Source: Mitsuaria sp. 7 (GTDB lineage: Bacteria; Pseudomonadota; Gammaproteobacteria; Burkholderiales; Burkholderiaceae_C). From it: a stretch of DNA of 64,000 nt. The stretch's first letter is position 1. The number at the start of each line of letters is the position of its first letter. The notes below the pieces were generated by a model, which was not told the DNA's origin, ran no database searches, and saw only the letters and a list, made by a program, of their open reading frames with translations. The DNA is taken from the NCBI RefSeq assembly GCF_001653795.1, contig NZ_CP011514.1, positions 5,514,727 through 5,578,726 of the forward strand. Reading direction: 5' to 3'. Position numbers and translations under genes: made by a program. Shown in pieces: positions 9,104-18,387 of the stretch.

Positions 9104-11037
9104 GACGGCACCCCAATGGCAAGCATGTGAGCCTCCAGTCGCACCTCCGAATCCCCCGAGCTACCGATTGCATCCGGATCAATGAGGCTCCAGTAGTCGA
9201 ATGGCGTCAGTTCAGCCCGCGAGCCTTCAACAATGCGAACGCCGCCAACGGTCCGGATTTCTCCACTCGGAAACAGCGCAATAGTGACAAGGGATGACTC
9301 TTCCGCGTGAGATATGGCGGGGTGAGCGAGCCGAATTGGAATTGGATCTGGAAGTTTCTCCATGAAGAAATCCGACAGCGCGTTCATATCGCCGCCGAGT
9401 CTCACCCGGTACATGACCGTGACGATCTCGGTCGCTTGTGCGTCGGTAGCCCATTGAGGAAGGCGGGTCTTGACTTCCCGCTGCTCATCGGGAGGCAGCC
9501 AGCGAGTGTCTCGCGAAACTACGATTTGATCAGGCCCCGATCGGCTTTCGCTCTCAGTTTGTTCGTGTTGAGTAGTCGCGATGTGACGTTGCTGCTCCCC
9601 TCTCCAGCCAGCCTTCGGAAGGTCTTTATATGGCCCTTCTATTGAAACACCGATGTAGGCGGCCTGCTCGTCGGTGAGCGTGGTGAGCTGCGCGTTCAGC
9701 GACTGCAATTGCAGGCGTGCTACTTCTTCATCCAAGTGTCGAGGGAGCACGTAGACTTGGCCTACCTCGTACTTGGCGCTGTGCGTGAATAGCTCAATCT
9801 GCGCGATTGCCTGGTTCGCGAACACCGATGACATAACGTAGCTTGGATGGCCGGTGCCGCACCCCAGGTTCACGAGGCGGCCCTTGGCGAGCACGATGAT
9901 GCGCTTTCCGTCGGGGAAGACTACGTGGTCGACCTGCGGCTTTATCTCATCCCACTCGTACTGCTCGATCGACGCGATGTCGATCTCGTTGTCAAAGTGA
10001 CCGATGTTGCAGACGATGGCGTTGTGCTTCATTTGCGCCATATGGTCGTGCGTGATGACATGCTTATTGCCGGTGGCCGTGACAAAGATGTCTGCCTTAT
10101 CGGCGGCGTAGTCCATCGTGACCACGCGGTAGCCTTCCATTGCCGCGCGCAGAGCGTTTATTGGGTCGATCTCAGTCACCCAGACCTGCGCGCTCAAACC
10201 ACGCAGAGCCTGAGCAGACCCCATTCCCACGTTACCGTAGCCGCACACTACGGCAATCTTGCCGGCGATCATCACGTCGGTTGCCCGCTTGATTCCATCC
10301 ACCAGGCTCTCGCGGCTGGCATACAGGCTGTCGAACTTGCTCTTCGTGACGCTGTCATTCACGTTGATGGCGCGAAACAGCAGCTTGCCAGATCGGGACA
10401 GTTCCTTCAGGCGATGTACTCCGATCGCTGCCTCCTCGGACACACCAACGATCCTGGCACTCATGCGCGTGTACCAGCTGCCGTCGGCGGCGAGCCTGGC
10501 ATTGATCGCGGCAAACAGAAGTCGCTCCTCCTCGCTTCGAGGATTGGTGATAACGCTCGCATCCTTCTCGGCCATTTGGCCCAAGTGCATCAGTAACGTG
10601 GCGTCGCCGCCATCGTCTAGGATCATGGTCGGGCCCTCGGTCTTGGATCCCTTCGAACCAAACTCGAAGATGCGATGGGTGTAGTCCCAGTAGTCCTCCA
10701 GGGTTTCGCCTTTGTAGGCAAAAACTGGAGTGCCCTGCGCTACCAACGCGGCGGCGGCGTGGTCCTGCGTGCTGTAGATGTTGCACGAAGCCCAACGCAC
10801 CTCGGCGCCAAGCGCCTGCAGTGTCTCCACCAGAACAGCGGTCTGGATCGTCATGTGCACACTGCCGGCGATGCGCGCACCTTTCAACGGCTGGATAACG
10901 GCGAAGTCGCGCCGGATCCCCATCAGCGCGGACATCTCCTGTTCCGCAATGCAGATTTCCTTGCGCCCCCAGTCGGCGAGTGTCAGATCGCCCACTGCAA
11001 AGTCACTCTCGGCCGGTTGCGGGAGAACGCGCACCAC
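9100..11037 (-). CDS. S-adenosylhomocysteine hydrolase-like protein with a novel C-terminal domain
   Basis: 645 residues from a GTG at 11037 preceded by a strong GAGGAG site. Residues 15-471 align with SAHH throughout: [17 protein letters not shown] (61-68), [10 protein letters not shown] (84-93), DDGGDAT (141-147), [12 protein letters not shown] (225-236, with the Lys232 and Asp236 equivalents of human Lys186 and Asp190), GYGNVGMG (267-273), [10 protein letters not shown] and [12 protein letters not shown]. Three things are odd. The substrate-binding EETTTG motif is EEAAIG (201-206). Asn after the catalytic Asp is Ser237. After GPYK (468-471) the usual KPDHYRY end, which binds NAD of the neighbouring subunit, is replaced by about 174 residues I do not recognise. 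It is probably a repurposed paralogue; the housekeeping enzyme should be elsewhere. Confidence 0.85.
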   Translation of the reverse strand: MVRVLPQPAESDFAVGDLTLADWGRKEICIAEQEMSALMGIRRDFAVIQPLKGARIAGSVHMTIQTAVLVETLQALGAEVRWASCNIYSTQDHAAAALVAQGTPVFAYKGETLEDYWDYTHRIFEFGSKGSKTEGPTMILDDGGDATLLMHLGQMAEKDASVITNPRSEEERLLFAAINARLAADGSWYTRMSARIVGVSEEAAIGVHRLKELSRSGKLLFRAINVNDSVTKSKFDSLYASRESLVDGIKRATDVMIAGKIAVVCGYGNVGMGSAQALRGLSAQVWVTEIDPINALRAAMEGYRVVTMDYAADKADIFVTATGNKHVITHDHMAQMKHNAIVCNIGHFDNEIDIASIEQYEWDEIKPQVDHVVFPDGKRIIVLAKGRLVNLGCGTGHPSYVMSSVFANQAIAQIELFTHSAKYEVGQVYVLPRHLDEEVARLQLQSLNAQLTTLTDEQAAYIGVSIEGPYKDLPKAGWRGEQQRHIATTQHEQTESESRSGPDQIVVSRDTRWLPPDEQREVKTRLPQWATDAQATEIVTVMYRVRLGGDMNALSDFFMEKLPDPIPIRLAHPAISHAEESSLVTIALFPSGEIRTVGGVRIVEGSRAELTPFDYWSLIDPDAIGSSGDSEVRLEAHMLAIGVPS

Positions 11038-11935
11038 AAGGACTCCTCAAAGTTTGAGCTCCCCAAGCATAGCCGGAGCGGTCGAAGTGGCGCGGTGGTC
11101 TATACGCGGGGCCATGGGCATCAAGCGAGGCCCGCTCCGGGATCTGCGAGTTCCCACGGACCCGCAAGCCCGTAACCGTAGCCTGCAGGGCGTCAGTGTC
11201 CGAGCCTACAAACTCGAAGCAGACCTCAGCGTCATGCTGTCCGGCCAAGAAGGGCTGGATCGCCCGCTGAGTCGGGCCGGCACATGCGTATCGCCACTTT
11301 CCCGGCGTCTAAGCCGATGAAGCGTCATTCCTTCTTGCGAAGCCGTCACAGGGCTAGCGCGAGCCCTCGTAGTCGCGCAATACCGCACCACTATGCGCAA
11401 TGAGCCGCTCTCACACGCTATCCTCAGTCAGCAAGCGTAATGGGTAGAGCCAAGTTGTGACCCATATGCCTTCAGCCAGCCATTAGTTCGAGCACCCATT
11501 GGTGTACACCGAAGCCGCGGCTCGAAGTCGACTGCCTACGGCTGGGAATAGTCTTTCGGGCCGCCCGCTCCATGTCCGCTTTTGCTGGCGGATTCAACCA
11601 GTCGATGCAACGCGCTGATCGCCGCGAACGTGCCATGCAACTGGTCTGGGATGCGCAGGCGGCCCCAGTCAAACCGGGCACCCTGGGCATCATCAGCAAC
11701 AGAGTCGCAACCAGTAGCGACAGTCACCGACAGCATGGCTGTCACGACCAGTGCATGCGGTCGAGGCTGGCCGGCAAGGGCGCGCGGGCTACCAGCACGA
11801 GCAGACTGACTGGGCAACCTCCTCAACGTCCGAAAGAGCTTGTCTCTGCCGCCGTCATCAAGGTTGATGGCGGATCGCTTGACTTCATGATTGCCGAAAG
11901 CAACATCGGCAATTTGAATGGAAAGGGTGGAGGCG
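11038..11935. other. About 900-bp region without a confident gene
   Basis: It contains the probable promoter of the SAHH-like gene, then low-GC sequence with short overlapping frames on both strands. The best is the end of a minus-strand frame (stop at 11536) that reads MLSVTVATGCDSVADD and could be a small lipoprotein of about 65 residues. A plus-strand frame around 11840-11930 also looks protein-like and may be the remnant of a frameshifted gene continuing into 11936. Neither is strong enough to call. I see no tRNA-like fold or insertion sequence ends. Confidence 0.35.
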
Positions 11936-12178
11936 ATGAAGGTCACAGGGACGCTAGGGCTGAACCATGCCCGCCGTGAGGCCCGCCTGGACGAAGTGGC
12001 GAGAAGCTCGCTGTTGACCACCGACACCAAGCCAGGCCACCTCTCCGACCGAGGTTGTGAGGAGGCATACAAGTACTTCAGCAATCTGCCAGGATTTGGC
12101 CATGGAACACGGATTGAAGTCGATGGCACGTCAACCTACGTGTTCGGGTTTGGATATGCGTTACAGATCAAGCTCTAG
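11936..12178 (+). CDS. Small hypothetical protein upstream of the 810-residue secreted protein
   Basis: 80 codons, ATG at 11936 preceded by a purine-rich GGAAAGGGTGGAGG stretch ending two bases before it. The stop is six bases before the next gene, which suggests an operon. The C-terminus reads TYVFGFGYALQIKL, which looks like a folded beta-strand end, not random sequence. There is no signal peptide and no family I recognise. The sequence just upstream in another frame also looks coding, so this may be the 3' part of a broken larger gene. Confidence 0.4.
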   Translation: MKVTGTLGLNHARREARLDEVARSSLLTTDTKPGHLSDRGCEEAYKYFSNLPGFGHGTRIEVDGTSTYVFGFGYALQIKL

Positions 12179-12184
12179 GGAGGG

Positions 12185-14617
12185 GTGATGAAAAGGACTC
12201 TGTTGACGACGACGCTGCTGCTGTTGTCTGGATCGATTCAGGCGCAGGAGCTGAAGCTGCACGAAGTGACGCGCCTCAGATCCGCTTCTGTTGCCGCATC
12301 GGTCCCCGTCGAGCCGACCGATCTGAGTGTGCGGTCTCAAGCGAGTCCGTACATCGAGATCTATACGCCTAAGGTCTACAACAACTTCGCACTGCGAGTG
12401 CGCTTGGAGCAGATCAAAGACCGCATTGCCACACTGCAAGGGATCGACGCAAGCAAGCTGACCCAGCAGCTTGGAACGATCCAGGGCGCGTCTGTGCAGA
12501 GGGTCAACGCGGCAATTCAGGCCAATGCGTTGCCTACAGCGGGGGTTGTCAACAAGGCCACCACAACGACGCCGGCGGGCACGTCGACCACGCTGAACAC
12601 GACGGAGCTCACTCAGAACACCGCAAGCCCTGCAGGTGCTACGACGCCTGGCGCGGCGAGTACGGTCGCCAAGGAGAGCACGTCTTTGCAACTGATGACG
12701 CCCATGTCCCAAGGCTCAGGCACTGACGTCACGACCACAACAACCTCATTCACGCCATCGATCCCGACCCTGCCTTCGGCGGGTACCTTTGCTGCGCCTA
12801 CCCAGGTCTCGCAGGGGGCATTGAACGCTCTGGCGGAGCAGGTGCAGCTGGAGATGGAGTTGGCGACGGTGCAGACGCTGCTGGAATCGCCCCTGAACTC
12901 TGAGTACTCCCCGAATGGAAACGGGCGCATGCAAGTGACGATTGGCGTGCCAATTTCCGTTCCAGCGATGGCCAACTATGAGACTCGGGGAGAGGCGGTC
13001 GAAGTTCTAGTTGCCGTGTGCGCGGCGCAGCTTGGCTCTCCGCAAGCGGTACCGGAAGCAGCCAAGCCGCTTCTGGTGAACTTGATCCCGAGAGAGAAGA
13101 CCTACAACATCGCCGCCATCACCAACAAGTCTTTCGGAGTGGGGCTCGGCGCGATCGCCGGCGTATTCAGCGTCGCTGGCAACTTCTCTTGGACGCGCGA
13201 TACCTATTACATCGTTCGCGCTCAGGATACGGTCGCGTTGCTCGGGCATCAGTCCTCTCCGTACGATGGAGTGTGCGAAGGGGGCGCTAGGCCCTTACGT
13301 TTCGGCTGGCTGTTCAAGCCGGTACTTGGTCAAGAGGTGGTGTCCGCAGGTCTGCGGGAGGCTTTGGTGCAGCTGTCGATCCCTCGGCCTGACCGGGGTG
13401 CGACGATGCGCATGTTCATTGAAACGCGCTGGAGGAAGTTCGAGAAGAAGACGGGCACCGTCGGTCGGGTGATCGAGGAAAGCAGACGCTCGGAGAACTT
13501 CAATGTCCCTGCGTTGTTCGACACGTTGAATGTGCTCGACATCGCGTACCGTGATGCGCGTCAGAACAACAGCTCCATCTCGATCGCGGGTCATTTTCTG
13601 AGGGGGACGAAGGTGCGCTTGGGAAACACGGAGGTGATTGGAGTGGAGAATACCGGGCGCTCGCTGGAGTTCATTGCATCGAATGCAGCACTCGCTACCG
13701 CCAACATCATCGTAGTCAGCCCCGACGGGGAGTACGTGAACCTTGACCGTTCACTCTATCCACCGCTGACAGCAGCGGAGTCCTCGGACCCCCGGGCAAA
13801 CATCGTCCTAGGGAGCTTTGCGAACGACCACTTGGCGCTGAACGATTGTCTCAGTTCGAAAGATCCGGTTTGTTCGGTCGGGAAGGCAGTCTTTGCGACG
13901 CTGGATCCTAAGGAGGTCCGAAACGCCCGAATCAAAATGAAGGGCGGTAACGAGTGCGCCATCGTTGCCAACGATCCGGAACGCCCTTGGGGAGGCGCCT
14001 CGGTCAGGCTTAAGAGCTCCAGCATTGCGGAGGTGACCCTGCCCATCAAGCAGTGCCTCAGCATCAAACCCATCGCTGGCGAGTATCCGTTGATTGCGCG
14101 CATCGGAGACTCGCTGTTCGGGTTCCCCGGCGACAGGCTTGAGATCAGAGGCAAGGAAGTGGTCTTCGATGCGCCGCGTTCGGTGGTCGAAAACAGCCGG
14201 ATCGTCGAACTCAGCAGGTTCTTACTGGGCGAGCAATACCGAAACACCTATCGGTTGGATGCAGCATCGCACTTCCGCGTCGACTCGATCGCGCTGAATT
14301 CGGTTCTGAACGACAGGCTTACTTTCCTCGTCCTGGGCAACAACCTTGAGGCGGCAACGACCAGGATCGTGCCAACACCTCTGCAGAAAAGCGTGGTGGT
14401 CTACGAGGGAGGAGTCGCGCTTGAGTTTGCGCTGAGCAAGAAAACCGCCGAGTCGGTCAAGAAGGTGTTCTTCCAGAACGGCGACAAGGGGGCCAATGAC
14501 AAATCCGTCTTCGTCTTCGATTTGCCGCAGGCGGAGGTGAAAAAGCAGGCGAAGACGGAACCTGAGGATCCTCGTGCGTTCAAGATGACGCTGACCGGGA
14601 CTCTGCCAAAACAGTGA
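12185..14617 (+). CDS. Secreted hypothetical protein of 810 residues
   Basis: The N-terminus MMKRTLLTTTLLLLSGSIQAQE is a clear Sec signal peptide (cleavage about residue 20). Residues 90-125 and 235-255 look helical, and between them lies a Thr/Ala/Ser-rich low-complexity linker (about 125-215). A central part (about 255-420) has paired Cys and an IAGVFSVAGNFSWTRDTYYIVRAQDTVALLGHQ segment. Residues about 465-510 (ISIAGHFLRGTKVRLGN...TANIIVVSPDGEYVN) resemble an IPT/TIG-like Ig fold. I recognise no family for the whole. A periplasmic or surface role is likely. It starts six bases after a small ORF and may form an operon with it. Confidence 0.75.
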   Translation: MMKRTLLTTTLLLLSGSIQAQELKLHEVTRLRSASVAASVPVEPTDLSVRSQASPYIEIYTPKVYNNFALRVRLEQIKDRIATLQGIDASKLTQQLGTIQGASVQRVNAAIQANALPTAGVVNKATTTTPAGTSTTLNTTELTQNTASPAGATTPGAASTVAKESTSLQLMTPMSQGSGTDVTTTTTSFTPSIPTLPSAGTFAAPTQVSQGALNALAEQVQLEMELATVQTLLESPLNSEYSPNGNGRMQVTIGVPISVPAMANYETRGEAVEVLVAVCAAQLGSPQAVPEAAKPLLVNLIPREKTYNIAAITNKSFGVGLGAIAGVFSVAGNFSWTRDTYYIVRAQDTVALLGHQSSPYDGVCEGGARPLRFGWLFKPVLGQEVVSAGLREALVQLSIPRPDRGATMRMFIETRWRKFEKKTGTVGRVIEESRRSENFNVPALFDTLNVLDIAYRDARQNNSSISIAGHFLRGTKVRLGNTEVIGVENTGRSLEFIASNAALATANIIVVSPDGEYVNLDRSLYPPLTAAESSDPRANIVLGSFANDHLALNDCLSSKDPVCSVGKAVFATLDPKEVRNARIKMKGGNECAIVANDPERPWGGASVRLKSSSIAEVTLPIKQCLSIKPIAGEYPLIARIGDSLFGFPGDRLEIRGKEVVFDAPRSVVENSRIVELSRFLLGEQYRNTYRLDAASHFRVDSIALNSVLNDRLTFLVLGNNLEAATTRIVPTPLQKSVVVYEGGVALEFALSKKTAESVKKVFFQNGDKGANDKSVFVFDLPQAEVKKQAKTEPEDPRAFKMTLTGTLPKQ

Positions 14618-15321
14618 GCCGACGCGAACCAAAAGCTATTGGAAAAGAGCCCACTGCGTCTCTCACAAGGCGCTCCTCGAAGGTACTCGATCCGAGACAC
14701 TTCCGCGGCGGATGATGACAAGAGAAGAGCTTCCAGCGCTTTGGCTGATCGATGAAGCGTACTTCGACGACACCCAGGCATTGCCTCTCACCTGCACGGC
14801 ACCGCTGAGGATCGTCCTCAAGGACGAGATCAGCCCGTCGGCGTTCGGCGAATTCGTCGTCACGCCCGACTCCCATAACGTCTACCAAGCTATGACGTTG
14901 CCATAGTTCCTCGTCTGAAATCCGTCCTCGGAACGTGAACCTTGCAATGTGCTTCACGTTGGGTACCTGGAGGCTCTGCATGTTCGCGTTGGTGGTACCG
15001 AAGAATGCCAGACGAGCTTGGTCCTCCGTTGACAGAGCATGTTGGTATGTATGAACGCCTGAAGTACGCCGAGCATTGCGGCGGCGTACGGGGGATCGGG
15101 GAGCAACCGATTCGGTCCCTTGATTTGTCGCCGTGTCCGACGCCAGATGCTCCAGCGGATCCTGTTCAGTCCTTTCCAACAAGGCGGCCCAACGTCGAAG
15201 CTATCGCTGATCAGAGGGAAGGCTGGGGGAACCTGCAGTTCGGTCCTTCAATTCGGCACCTCAGCGGTGGACTTCGGACGCCCGCATTAGAACAGCCGAC
15301 TCCGCGCCGGGATCGTCCGCG
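14618..15321. other. About 700-bp gene-poor stretch at the right island edge
   Basis: There are short frames only. A plus-strand frame at 14712-14906 (64 codons) and a minus-strand frame ending near 14580 each contain protein-like stretches, but both lack a convincing start site and overlap each other, so they are probably gene remnants. Base composition returns to the high-GC style of the flank near 15.3 kb. I see no terminal repeats or attachment site. Confidence 0.4.
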
Positions 15322-16518
15322 TCAGAACGCGAGCACGTACGGATAGATCAACCGGCCCGAGGCCATGGATCTCGGCGAGACCACCACCTGCTTCGAATCG
15401 TCGAGGAACTGCTCGGCCCGATGACCCTCGACGCCCTGGAACTGGACCTGCAGCACGCGAGGCGTCGTCCACTCGCCGTTCACGCCGAACTTGACGGTGC
15501 CCATGACGGTCTCGAAGCTCGCCTCGCGGGCGTAGGCCGACAGTTCGGCGTCCTCCAGTCCTCCCGTGGCCTCCACGGCCTGCGCGATGACCTGCATCTG
15601 GGCATAGGCCAGCGGCACCATGTAGTGCCCCAGCGGATCCACGCCGGCGGAGGCGGCGCGGGCGCGGTAGGTCTCCAGCAGACCCTGGACGCCCTCGAAC
15701 ATCAATCCGGGGGAGGGCACCCAGTACTCGTAGTTCACGAAGCCGTTCAGCAAGGGGCCCAGCGATGCCTTCACCGTCGCGTTCTGCGGGCCGATCATCG
15801 CGGCGCCCACCATGCCGGGCCGGAACGCATGCGCGTGGATCGCCCGGACCAGGCCGATCGAGTCCTGCAGGTAGGAGCACAGGAACAGCAGATCGCACCG
15901 GCTCTTCGCGACGGCGTCGATGACCGGCGTGAAGTCCGCCGTCGCCAGCGGATAGGTGGCTTCATGGACGACCTCGAAGCCGTACTTCGCCGCGTTGGCC
16001 TTCGCACCCAGGATGGGATTGCGGGAGAACTCCGCGTCCGCCGACAGGAGTCCGACCGTCCTGGGTCGCGGGTGCTGCTCGGCGGCGAGCGCGAAGAATC
16101 CCTCCGTGAGCGCGGCGTTCGGATCCGGGCCGGTCGGGATCATCGCGAAGTAGTTCGGGTAGCCGAGCGTGTTGTTGACGCCCAGCCCCATGAGGCCGAC
16201 GAAGAACCGTTGACGAGCCATGATCGTCGGCATGGCGGGCAGGAGCGTGCCGGTGCCGTACCCGCCGAAGACGAGGTCGACCTGGTCGTCGTCCATGAGA
16301 CGTCGATAGAGCGCCGGCACCTTCGAGGCGTCCGACTGGTCGTCGTGGCAGATCAGCTCGACCGGGCGGCCCAGCAGGCCGCCCCGCCGGTTGATGTCGT
16401 CGAGCCAGATCTGGTGCGCGAGGCGCGCGGCCTGCCCGTTGCCGCCGACGGCGCCGCTCAATGACAGGACGTAACCCAGGCGGATGGGCGCGGAGGAGGC
16501 GTGCGGGTGCTCGTTCAT
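15322..16518 (-). CDS. Branched-chain amino acid/urea-type solute-binding protein without signal peptide
   Basis: 398 residues. The start at 16518 is fixed by the ATGA overlap with the upstream NTF2-like gene. It belongs to the type 1 periplasmic binding fold (Peripla_BP_6; LivJ/UrtA/AmiC): IRLGYVLSLSGAVGGNGQAARLAHQIWLDDINRRGGLLGRPVELI at the N-terminus, then FGGYGTG and the hinge-typical FFVGLMGLGVNNTLGYPNYF. The first residues MNEHPHASSAPIRLG contain no signal peptide, and the frame upstream is occupied by another gene. A cytoplasmic sensor of the AmiC kind is therefore as likely as a transporter subunit; no permease or ATPase genes are near. It is the last gene of a five-gene operon. Confidence 0.8.
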   Translation of the reverse strand: MNEHPHASSAPIRLGYVLSLSGAVGGNGQAARLAHQIWLDDINRRGGLLGRPVELICHDDQSDASKVPALYRRLMDDDQVDLVFGGYGTGTLLPAMPTIMARQRFFVGLMGLGVNNTLGYPNYFAMIPTGPDPNAALTEGFFALAAEQHPRPRTVGLLSADAEFSRNPILGAKANAAKYGFEVVHEATYPLATADFTPVIDAVAKSRCDLLFLCSYLQDSIGLVRAIHAHAFRPGMVGAAMIGPQNATVKASLGPLLNGFVNYEYWVPSPGLMFEGVQGLLETYRARAASAGVDPLGHYMVPLAYAQMQVIAQAVEATGGLEDAELSAYAREASFETVMGTVKFGVNGEWTTPRVLQVQFQGVEGHRAEQFLDDSKQVVVSPRSMASGRLIYPYVLAF

Positions 16519-16904
16519 GGCTTGGCGATCAGGAACACGGTCAGGGAATGGATGACGCCGCCCTGGAAGTGCGCGATGTCCATGCCATCGACGACGGACG
16601 CGCCGTCGCGAGGCCCGGAGCCCCATCGCAGGATGCCGATGCCGTGATGGCCCATCGCGGGACCCTGCGCGCGGAACGCGAAATCAGGCGGCAGCGTGGC
16701 GAGCAGCTCCGACACGGCGTCGTTGATCTCCGCGTGGCCCTTGGCCGTGCGCTCGGGTTCGTTCAGCACGGCATCCGGCGCATACAGCGTGGTGATCGCG
16801 GCCAGACGCTTCTCGGCGTCGTGCTCGCCGAACACCTGCGTCAGGTTGGCCTGCATCAGACGGTCGTAGTCGATGGGTGCTTCTGCTGTCGGTTGGTCAG
16901 ACAT
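16515..16904 (-). CDS. NTF2-like / SnoaL-fold protein
   Basis: 129 residues from the ATG at 16904, which has a GAAAGAGGA site upstream. A GTG at 16919 would overlap the patatin stop (GTGA) and add five residues; I prefer the ATG. The pattern is that of SnoaL-like/DUF4440 proteins: LMQANLTQVFGEHDAEKRLAAITTLYAPDAVLNEPERTAKGHAEINDAVSELL, then a beta-rich half ending FQGGVIHSLTVFLIAKP. Such proteins are small isomerases, hydratases or ligand binders, and function cannot be read from the fold. It is translationally coupled to the downstream solute-binding protein. Confidence 0.75.
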   Translation of the reverse strand: MSDQPTAEAPIDYDRLMQANLTQVFGEHDAEKRLAAITTLYAPDAVLNEPERTAKGHAEINDAVSELLATLPPDFAFRAQGPAMGHHGIGILRWGSGPRDGASVVDGMDIAHFQGGVIHSLTVFLIAKP

Positions 16905-16915
16905 CTCGTCCTCTT

Positions 16916-18340
16916 TCACTTGTCGTCAATCGGGAAGTGCCGTGTGTCGTGTCGCGCGAAGGCGCGTATCACCGCGGACCTTCGGACCGCCTGGCGTCCT
17001 GCGTCCACGGCGACGTCGATCTCCTGGCGCGGGAGCGTCAGACGGGTCTCGATCGCCCGCGCCCGTGCCGCCGTGGCGGGCTCGGCGTTCTGGAAGCCGA
17101 GCAGCTCGACGAGGATCTCCACGTCGTCGCAGCGCCAGCCGGCGGGCACGCCGCCAAGGGCATCGATGTCGCTCGCACTCAAGGTGCATCGATGCCGGAC
17201 CAGGGCGTCCCGCCACCGCTGCATCGCGGCCTGGAAGGAATCCGCCGCCAGGCGCGCGGCGGCATCGATGGCGGCATCGGTCGCCGCCATCGCGGAATCG
17301 ATCCCGTCGGGTCCGTCGAGCCGGCGATTCCAGGACCCGCTGGGACCGCGCCCCGCATCCACGACCAGGAAGAGCAGCTTGCGGACCCGCACGGCATCGC
17401 GTGCCGTCATCGGGCTGTGGGCGTTGCTCGCGATCGCCCGCGAGATCAGGAGACTGGACAGGCCGAAGTTGTCCGTCACGCCGCCGTCCACGAGCATCAC
17501 GTAGCCCGGGCCGTCCGGATCGCGATAGCTCCGCATCGCTTCCGCCACCGATCGCAGCAGTCGGGGCGCAGCAGCGTTCTCCAGGGTGGGCCGGAGGTAG
17601 GCGGGCTCGGGGATCGGACAGTCCGTCGGGAAGGTCCTCAGCACCGTCGGCCTGAAGACCAGCGGCACGGCCATCGACGCGGCCACCGCATCGGCGACCG
17701 GGAACTGGCGGAGGTCGGAACACAGCGCGCCGAAGATCCCCGGCAGGAAGGGGAAGCTGCTGCGGTGATAGAGATCGGTCGCATTGATCCAGAGGTCCGG
17801 GCGTCGCTTCGCGTACAGGTCGGCGAAGGTCGCGTGCTGGAAGACTTCGTCGTCCATCACCTGCGCGAAGTTCGAGCGTTCATTGAGTCCGCCTCGCAGC
17901 ATGCGGACCCAGTTCGCCGGCGAGGCCAGGCTCAGGTTCATGTGCGACTCGAAGTCGCGCGTCAGCACCCGCTCCTTGATACTGGACAGGCCCTCGCGAC
18001 CATTCAGCACGTAGTACGCCGCGGTCAGCGAGCCGCCCGACACCGAGCTCATGAAGGCCAGTGAATCGAGCAGGTCGCCCTGGCTCGTCTTCTCGGCCGC
18101 CAGGCCTTCGAGCACGCCGGCCGCGAAGGCGGAGGCCCTCAGGCCGCCGCCCGAGAACGCAATGCCGATGGTGTATTCCTGGACGAGGTCTTGGGGGCGG
18201 CCCATCTCCGGCGCCACCGCCTGGTCCAAGGGAACGTTTGCGGGCGGGCGCGGTGCGGTCGCGCAACCGCCCAGCGCGACCGCGGCCGCCACGGACATCA
18301 CGGCCGTCATGGCCGCGCGGAGCGAGCCCGCCACGCGCAT
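16916..18340 (-). CDS. Patatin-like phospholipase lipoprotein
   Basis: 474 residues from the Met at 18340; an upstream in-frame start at 18391 would add 17 residues before the signal peptide and is less likely. MRVAGSLRAAMTAVMSVAAAVALGGC is a lipoprotein signal with lipobox LGGC. The patatin fold is shown by IAFSGGGLRASAFAAGVLEGL (oxyanion glycines), the nucleophile elbow MSSVSGGS (Ser-x-Ser-x-Gly instead of Gly-x-Ser-x-Gly, as in related lipoproteins) and the catalytic DGGVTDN. It probably hydrolyses phospholipid acyl esters at the membrane surface. It is the third gene of the operon, 47 bp after the SnoaL-like gene, and overlaps or abuts the NTF2-like gene. Confidence 0.87.
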   Translation of the reverse strand: MRVAGSLRAAMTAVMSVAAAVALGGCATAPRPPANVPLDQAVAPEMGRPQDLVQEYTIGIAFSGGGLRASAFAAGVLEGLAAEKTSQGDLLDSLAFMSSVSGGSLTAAYYVLNGREGLSSIKERVLTRDFESHMNLSLASPANWVRMLRGGLNERSNFAQVMDDEVFQHATFADLYAKRRPDLWINATDLYHRSSFPFLPGIFGALCSDLRQFPVADAVAASMAVPLVFRPTVLRTFPTDCPIPEPAYLRPTLENAAAPRLLRSVAEAMRSYRDPDGPGYVMLVDGGVTDNFGLSSLLISRAIASNAHSPMTARDAVRVRKLLFLVVDAGRGPSGSWNRRLDGPDGIDSAMAATDAAIDAAARLAADSFQAAMQRWRDALVRHRCTLSASDIDALGGVPAGWRCDDVEILVELLGFQNAEPATAARARAIETRLTLPRQEIDVAVDAGRQAVRRSAVIRAFARHDTRHFPIDDK

Positions 18341-18387
18341 GTCATGACCCCCTGCGATGCGCGGGCCGGCCCTCCCGCATTCCCGCC

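Larger units (their letters stand above)
3949..15321. other. Low-GC accessory region (probable acquired island)
   Basis: From about 3.95 to 15.3 kb the sequence is visibly poorer in G+C than both flanks, codon third positions are less biased, and gene density drops, with gaps of about 330, 900 and 700 bp. Its genes (SIR2 protein, remodelled SAHH-like protein, coupled hydrolase, secreted 810-residue protein) are unlike the metabolic genes around it. No integrase, transposase or tRNA is visible at either edge, so how it arrived is unknown. Confidence 0.65.

Noticed and set aside
11400..11560. tRNA remnant as an island attachment site
   Set aside because: A TTCGA-containing stretch is present, but no cloverleaf can be drawn and there is no anticodon arm.
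14942..15346. 134-codon plus-strand frame at the right island edge
   Set aside because: Biased Arg/Pro/Ser composition, no ribosome site, and it runs into the 3' end of the convergent binding-protein gene.
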